A DNA stretch of 64,000 nt from UBA7672 sp963784415 (GTDB taxonomy: Bacteria > Pseudomonadota > Alphaproteobacteria > Caulobacterales > Hyphomonadaceae). This document shows positions 61,078 through 64,000 of the stretch, in pieces. The stretch is from assembly GCA_963784415.1 (NCBI GenBank), contig CAWARK010000013.1:186001-250000 (forward strand). Direction: 5' to 3'. The position numbers and the translations under genes are program-made. The notes under the pieces were generated by a model, which ran no database searches, was not told where the DNA came from, and was given only the letters and a program-made list of their open reading frames with translations. How positions within the stretch are numbered: the stretch's first letter is position 1; the number at the start of each line of letters is the position of its first letter.

Positions 61078-62674
61078 GATGCCTTTTCCAGCTCCGGCTG
61101 CGCATTGTTGCGTTCGCGGTCACGCTTGGGCGGTTTCTGCGGCTGGGTCGATTTCTTGTCGAGCACCATCAGGTCATCACTGCCGCTGTCGTCATTCCGC
61201 TTGTTGCGCACCGTGCCTTGCACGCGACGCTGGATCCAGAGCGGAACGAAGATGATGAGGTCGTACACGGTCAGCAGGAACAGGCCGATGTTCTTCAGCG
61301 CCACAGCGATCGTCTTGCAGATGAAGGAAGCGGCGATCAGCAGGAAGCTCGAGGCGATCGAGAGCATGAACACCGTGTTGCGCACGATGGTCTCGAGCGG
61401 CAGGGCTGCGGCAGCGAGCAGCCAGGGGATGATCGCGGCGAGGATGAGCTGGGCGAACGTGGAGAAGTGAAGCCCGAAGATGCCGGGCAGCTCCTTGCGC
61501 TCAGCCACCGGGGCGGGCGTGTCGGCGGAGCGGTTGCGTCAGGTTGGGCGAAATCAGCGCCCCGCTGGCGAGATTCGAGATCTCCTGATCCTGCTCGATG
61601 ATCTGTTCGCGCACGACCGCCAGCGTCATCTCCATTACCGAGAACAGGGCGAGGAAGGAGAACGAGACGATCAGCATCACGCGCTTGCCGTTCCGCGACA
61701 TGGAATGGAAGGCGGGGATGAGCTTGGTGAAGCCCGCGCTATCCATCAGGATCACGCCGGTCACGAATTCGAGGAAGATCACGATGATGGCCGCGAAGGC
61801 CGGCAGGCCGACGCCGCCGATGCGGGCGCCTTCGCCGACGATCTCGGACATCGGACGCTCGATCAGGAAGAAGTTCAGGAACACGCCGGCCAGCGCGATG
61901 GACGTGATCAGCACGGCGATGAACCACGGGATCACGATGGACGCGCGCGAGGCAATCTTCTTGCGGTCTTCCGAGCGGACGATCTCCTCGAACTCCGAGA
62001 AGGCCTTGTTGACGTCGTCCGTGTTCTTGGTGTGCTCGTGGTGGATCGTCTGAAGCTTCTCAGCCACCTCTTTCAGGCGCGGGCGCTTCGTTGCGGAGGG
62101 TGGTGAGAGCGGGGCGCAGCGGCGCCAGGCGCTCGTTCATGGTGCGCGCGGTGTTCTGCGCGATGTTCTTCTCGACCTTGGTGAGGCCGCGTGTGGATTC
62201 CATCGACGGCAGGGCGGCGCGGAAGGCGCGCTCGGCGGCGTCTTCAAGATTGATGTCGGCGAGTTCGTTGGCGCTGGTGGCGAGGCCATGGGTGGCCTTG
62301 TCGAGCTTCTTGAGCATCGGCCCGGTTTCCTGGGCAAGCTTCTGCGCGCGGTGGCCCATGCGCTCTTCAAGCGAGAGCATGCGGTCCTGCAGTTCGTCGG
62401 CGCGATACGAGGCGATCTTCTCGTTGGTGACGGAACGCGCGCGGCGGCCATGGTCGAGCAGGAAGACGCCCCAGCGGCCGAAGACGCGGCCGGTGATGAA
62501 GAAGATCTGCCACAGCACGCGGCGCAGGGGCTCGCGCCCCATCCACATCAGCAGGATGACGCCCACAATCGCAAGCGCGAGCGGCCAGCCATAAGGGATG
62601 CCAAGAAAATTGCCGCTGTCCACGACAGCGGCGTTCGACGGGAAGCCCGTCGTCTCGTCAATCGGTTGTTCCAC
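61074..62674 (-). CDS. large coiled-coil membrane protein of the vWA cassette, two apparent frameshifts
   Basis: Three frames, 62674-62060, 62067-61501 and 61508-61074, read as one protein. GTG 62674 has AAGGG six bases upstream, while the internal GTGs lack ribosome-binding sites. Dropping one base at ~62075-62085 gives LRNEAPALKEVAEKLQTIHH; dropping one at ~61532-61540 gives ISPNLTNRSADTPAPVAERK. The ~530-residue product has an N-terminal helix pair (~28-60), a coiled coil (~80-230) and six membrane helices in two groups of three. No known domain recognised. Three overlapping genes remain the alternative. Confidence 0.65.
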
Positions 62675-62823
62675 AGCAAGCCCTTCTGCCGTGCGCCATC
62701 CCCACAGTCGTCACCCGTAACATAGAGCGAAGGTCATGGGGCGGTTATGTGGCAGACACGTTACATTGTTGAAATGATTCAGAGTTGTTCGCAGTCAATG
62801 CGGGCCTGGTTGGCCTGCAGAGA

Positions 62824-64000
62824 TCAAGGCCGGGTCTGGCCTGTGCCGCGCACGACGTATTTGAAGATGGTCAGCTGTTCGGCGCCGACGGGGCCGCGCG
62901 CGTGCAGGCGGCCGGTGGCGATGCCGATTTCGCCGCCGAAGCCGAATTCGCCGCCGTCAGCAAACTGAGTCGAGGCGTTGTGCATGACGATGGCGCTGTC
63001 GACCTCTGCGAGGAATCGTTCCGCAGCCGCAGCGTCTTCGGTGACGATGCTCTCGGTGTGCTGCGAGCCGTAGCGGGCGATGTGGGCCATGGCGCCGTCG
63101 ACGCCATCGACTACGGCGATGGAGAGGATCGGGGCGAGGTATTCGGTGGTCCAGTCTTCGGTCGTGGCGGCCGTCATCGGATGGATCGCGCGGGCGCGAT
63201 CATCGCCGCGCAGTTCGCAGCCGGCGGCTTCGAGCGCCCTGGCGAGGCGCGGCAAGAGAGCCGGCGCGATGGAGGCGTCGATCAGCATCGTCTCGGTCGA
63301 GCCGCAGACACCGACGCGGCGCAGCTTGGCGTTGACGATGATGGCTTCGGCCTTTGCCGGATCGGCCTTCTCGTGGATGTAGGTGTGGCACAGGCCTTCG
63401 AGGTGGCCGATAACGGGCACGCGGGCTTCGTCCTGTACGCGGGCGACAAGGCTCTTGCCGCCGCGCGGGACGAGTACGTCGAGGCGGCCATTGAGGCCGG
63501 TGAGCATATGGCCGACAGCGGCGCGATCCGGCGTCTGCACAAGCTGGATTGCATCGGGCGGCAGGCCAGCGTCTTTCAGGCCAGCGCGCAGGGCGTCAGC
63601 GATGACACGCGATGAGTTGAGGCTTTCCGAGCCGCCGCGCAGGATGACGGCGTTGGCCGCGCGCAGGCAGAGTGCGCCGGCATCAGCGGTCACGTTCGGG
63701 CGGCTTTCATAGATGATGCCGATGACGCCGATGGGCACGCGCACGCGCGAGAAGGCGAGGCCGTTGGGCTGGGTCCAGTCGGCTAGCACCGTGCCGACCG
63801 GGTCGGGCAGATGAGCGACGTCTTCGACGCCCTTCGCCATCGCTTCGATGCGGGCGGGCGTAAGTTCGAGACGGTCCAGCATTGCGCCGCTGAGGCCCTT
63901 GGCGTGAGCCGGCTTCCATGTCCTGCGCGTTGGCGTCGAGGATGTCGGCGCGCGGCGCGGATGTGGACAGCCATAGCGTTGAGCGCGGCGGTGCGCGTCT
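62824..64000 (-). CDS. proA: gamma-glutamyl phosphate reductase ProA (5' end outside window, two apparent frameshifts)
   Basis: The uninterrupted frame 63882-62824 starts MLDRLELTPARIEAMAKGVE and includes VPIGVIGIIYESRPNVTADA, LVPRGGKSLV, HLEGLCHTYIHEKAD and RVGVCGSTETMLID with the catalytic Cys. Upstream, the missing N-terminal region is visible in other frames: TAALNAMAVHIRA, then RADILDANAQDMEA, then HAKGLSGAMLDRL. One base too many near 63946-63960 and one near 63907 account for the shifts. It reduces glutamyl-5-phosphate in proline synthesis. The start lies beyond 64000. Confidence 0.9.
   Translation of the reverse strand, partial: DAHRRAQRYGCPHPRRAPTSSTPTRRTWKPAHAKGLSGAMLDRLELTPARIEAMAKGVEDVAHLPDPVGTVLADWTQPNGLAFSRVRVPIGVIGIIYESRPNVTADAGALCLRAANAVILRGGSESLNSSRVIADALRAGLKDAGLPPDAIQLVQTPDRAAVGHMLTGLNGRLDVLVPRGGKSLVARVQDEARVPVIGHLEGLCHTYIHEKADPAKAEAIIVNAKLRRVGVCGSTETMLIDASIAPALLPRLARALEAAGCELRGDDRARAIHPMTAATTEDWTTEYLAPILSIAVVDGVDGAMAHIARYGSQHTESIVTEDAAAAERFLAEVDSAIVMHNASTQFADGGEFGFGGEIGIATGRLHARGPVGAEQLTIFKYVVRGTGQTRP

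Noticed and set aside
61501..62067. Three separate overlapping membrane genes instead of one
   Set aside because: The internal GTG starts lack properly spaced ribosome-binding sites and the shifted frames join coiled-coil and linker naturally; kept only as an alternative.

Overview
The window is a GC-rich (clearly above 60%), gene-dense piece of an alphaproteobacterial chromosome. Three things point to the Caulobacterales/Hyphomonadaceae side of the class: rnpB directly upstream of a dcw cluster, an atpHAGD operon without atpB/E/F, and an envC-ctpA-deacetylase-rppH string linked to rlmH, rsfS and nadD. TonB receptors and an extensin-like murein peptidase fit that placement, but it is an inference from gene content. 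No rRNA, tRNA, CRISPR array, integrase or transposase was seen.

Layout. 1-6.7 kb: an acyl-CoA catabolism group (acyl-CoA ligase tail, crotonase, acyl-CoA dehydrogenase, TIGR03084-type protein), an RNA-repair-like pair (YcgL-type nucleotidyltransferase and Pnkp-like phosphatase), nitronate monooxygenase and a sulfotransferase. 6.7-24.5 kb: cytochrome c, rnpB, then mraZ-rsmH-ftsL-ftsI-murE-murF-mraY-murD-ftsW-murG, an antisense PQQ dehydrogenase, murC, an extensin-like protein and murB. The usual ddl-ftsQ-ftsA-ftsZ tail is absent. 24.5-34.5 kb: small lipoproteins, two PadR-controlled membrane/ABC operons with palindromic operators, a glycerophosphodiesterase, a large lipoprotein with redoxin-like, cytochrome c, copper monooxygenase and EF-hand parts, an OYE-family reductase and a degenerate GIY-YIG protein. 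34.8-43.0 kb: atpHAGD ended by a strong terminator, a 3 kb insertion, then atpC. 43-64 kb, mainly minus strand: rppH, divergent polysaccharide deacetylase, ctpA, EnvC-like protein, rlmH, rsfS, nadD and proA. This backbone is split by a plus-strand insert (48.9-59.1 kb: two TonB receptors, HxlR regulator, TlpA-like lipoprotein, YCII/ECF42 sigma pair, SRPBCC/DoxX pair) and by a minus-strand three-gene envelope cassette (59.8-62.7 kb).

How the genes work together. The dcw genes make lipid II and the divisome septal synthase. EnvC, CtpA and the extensin-like peptidase process or regulate murein. AtpHAGDC are F1 subunits. RsfS, RlmH, NadD and RppH act in ribosome silencing, 23S methylation, NAD synthesis and RNA decapping. 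The two most novel-looking items are the vWA lipoprotein/coiled-coil membrane protein/Pro-rich lipoprotein cassette (59.8-62.7 kb) and the multidomain copper monooxygenase lipoprotein.

Caveat. From about 54.0 kb to the right edge I find nine places where removing one base restores an evident reading frame (TonB receptor, SRPBCC protein, a small secreted protein, a lipoprotein, a membrane protein, proA). None was seen in the first 54 kb. This looks more like local sequence or assembly error than decay, so genes there are annotated as whole genes with apparent frameshifts.
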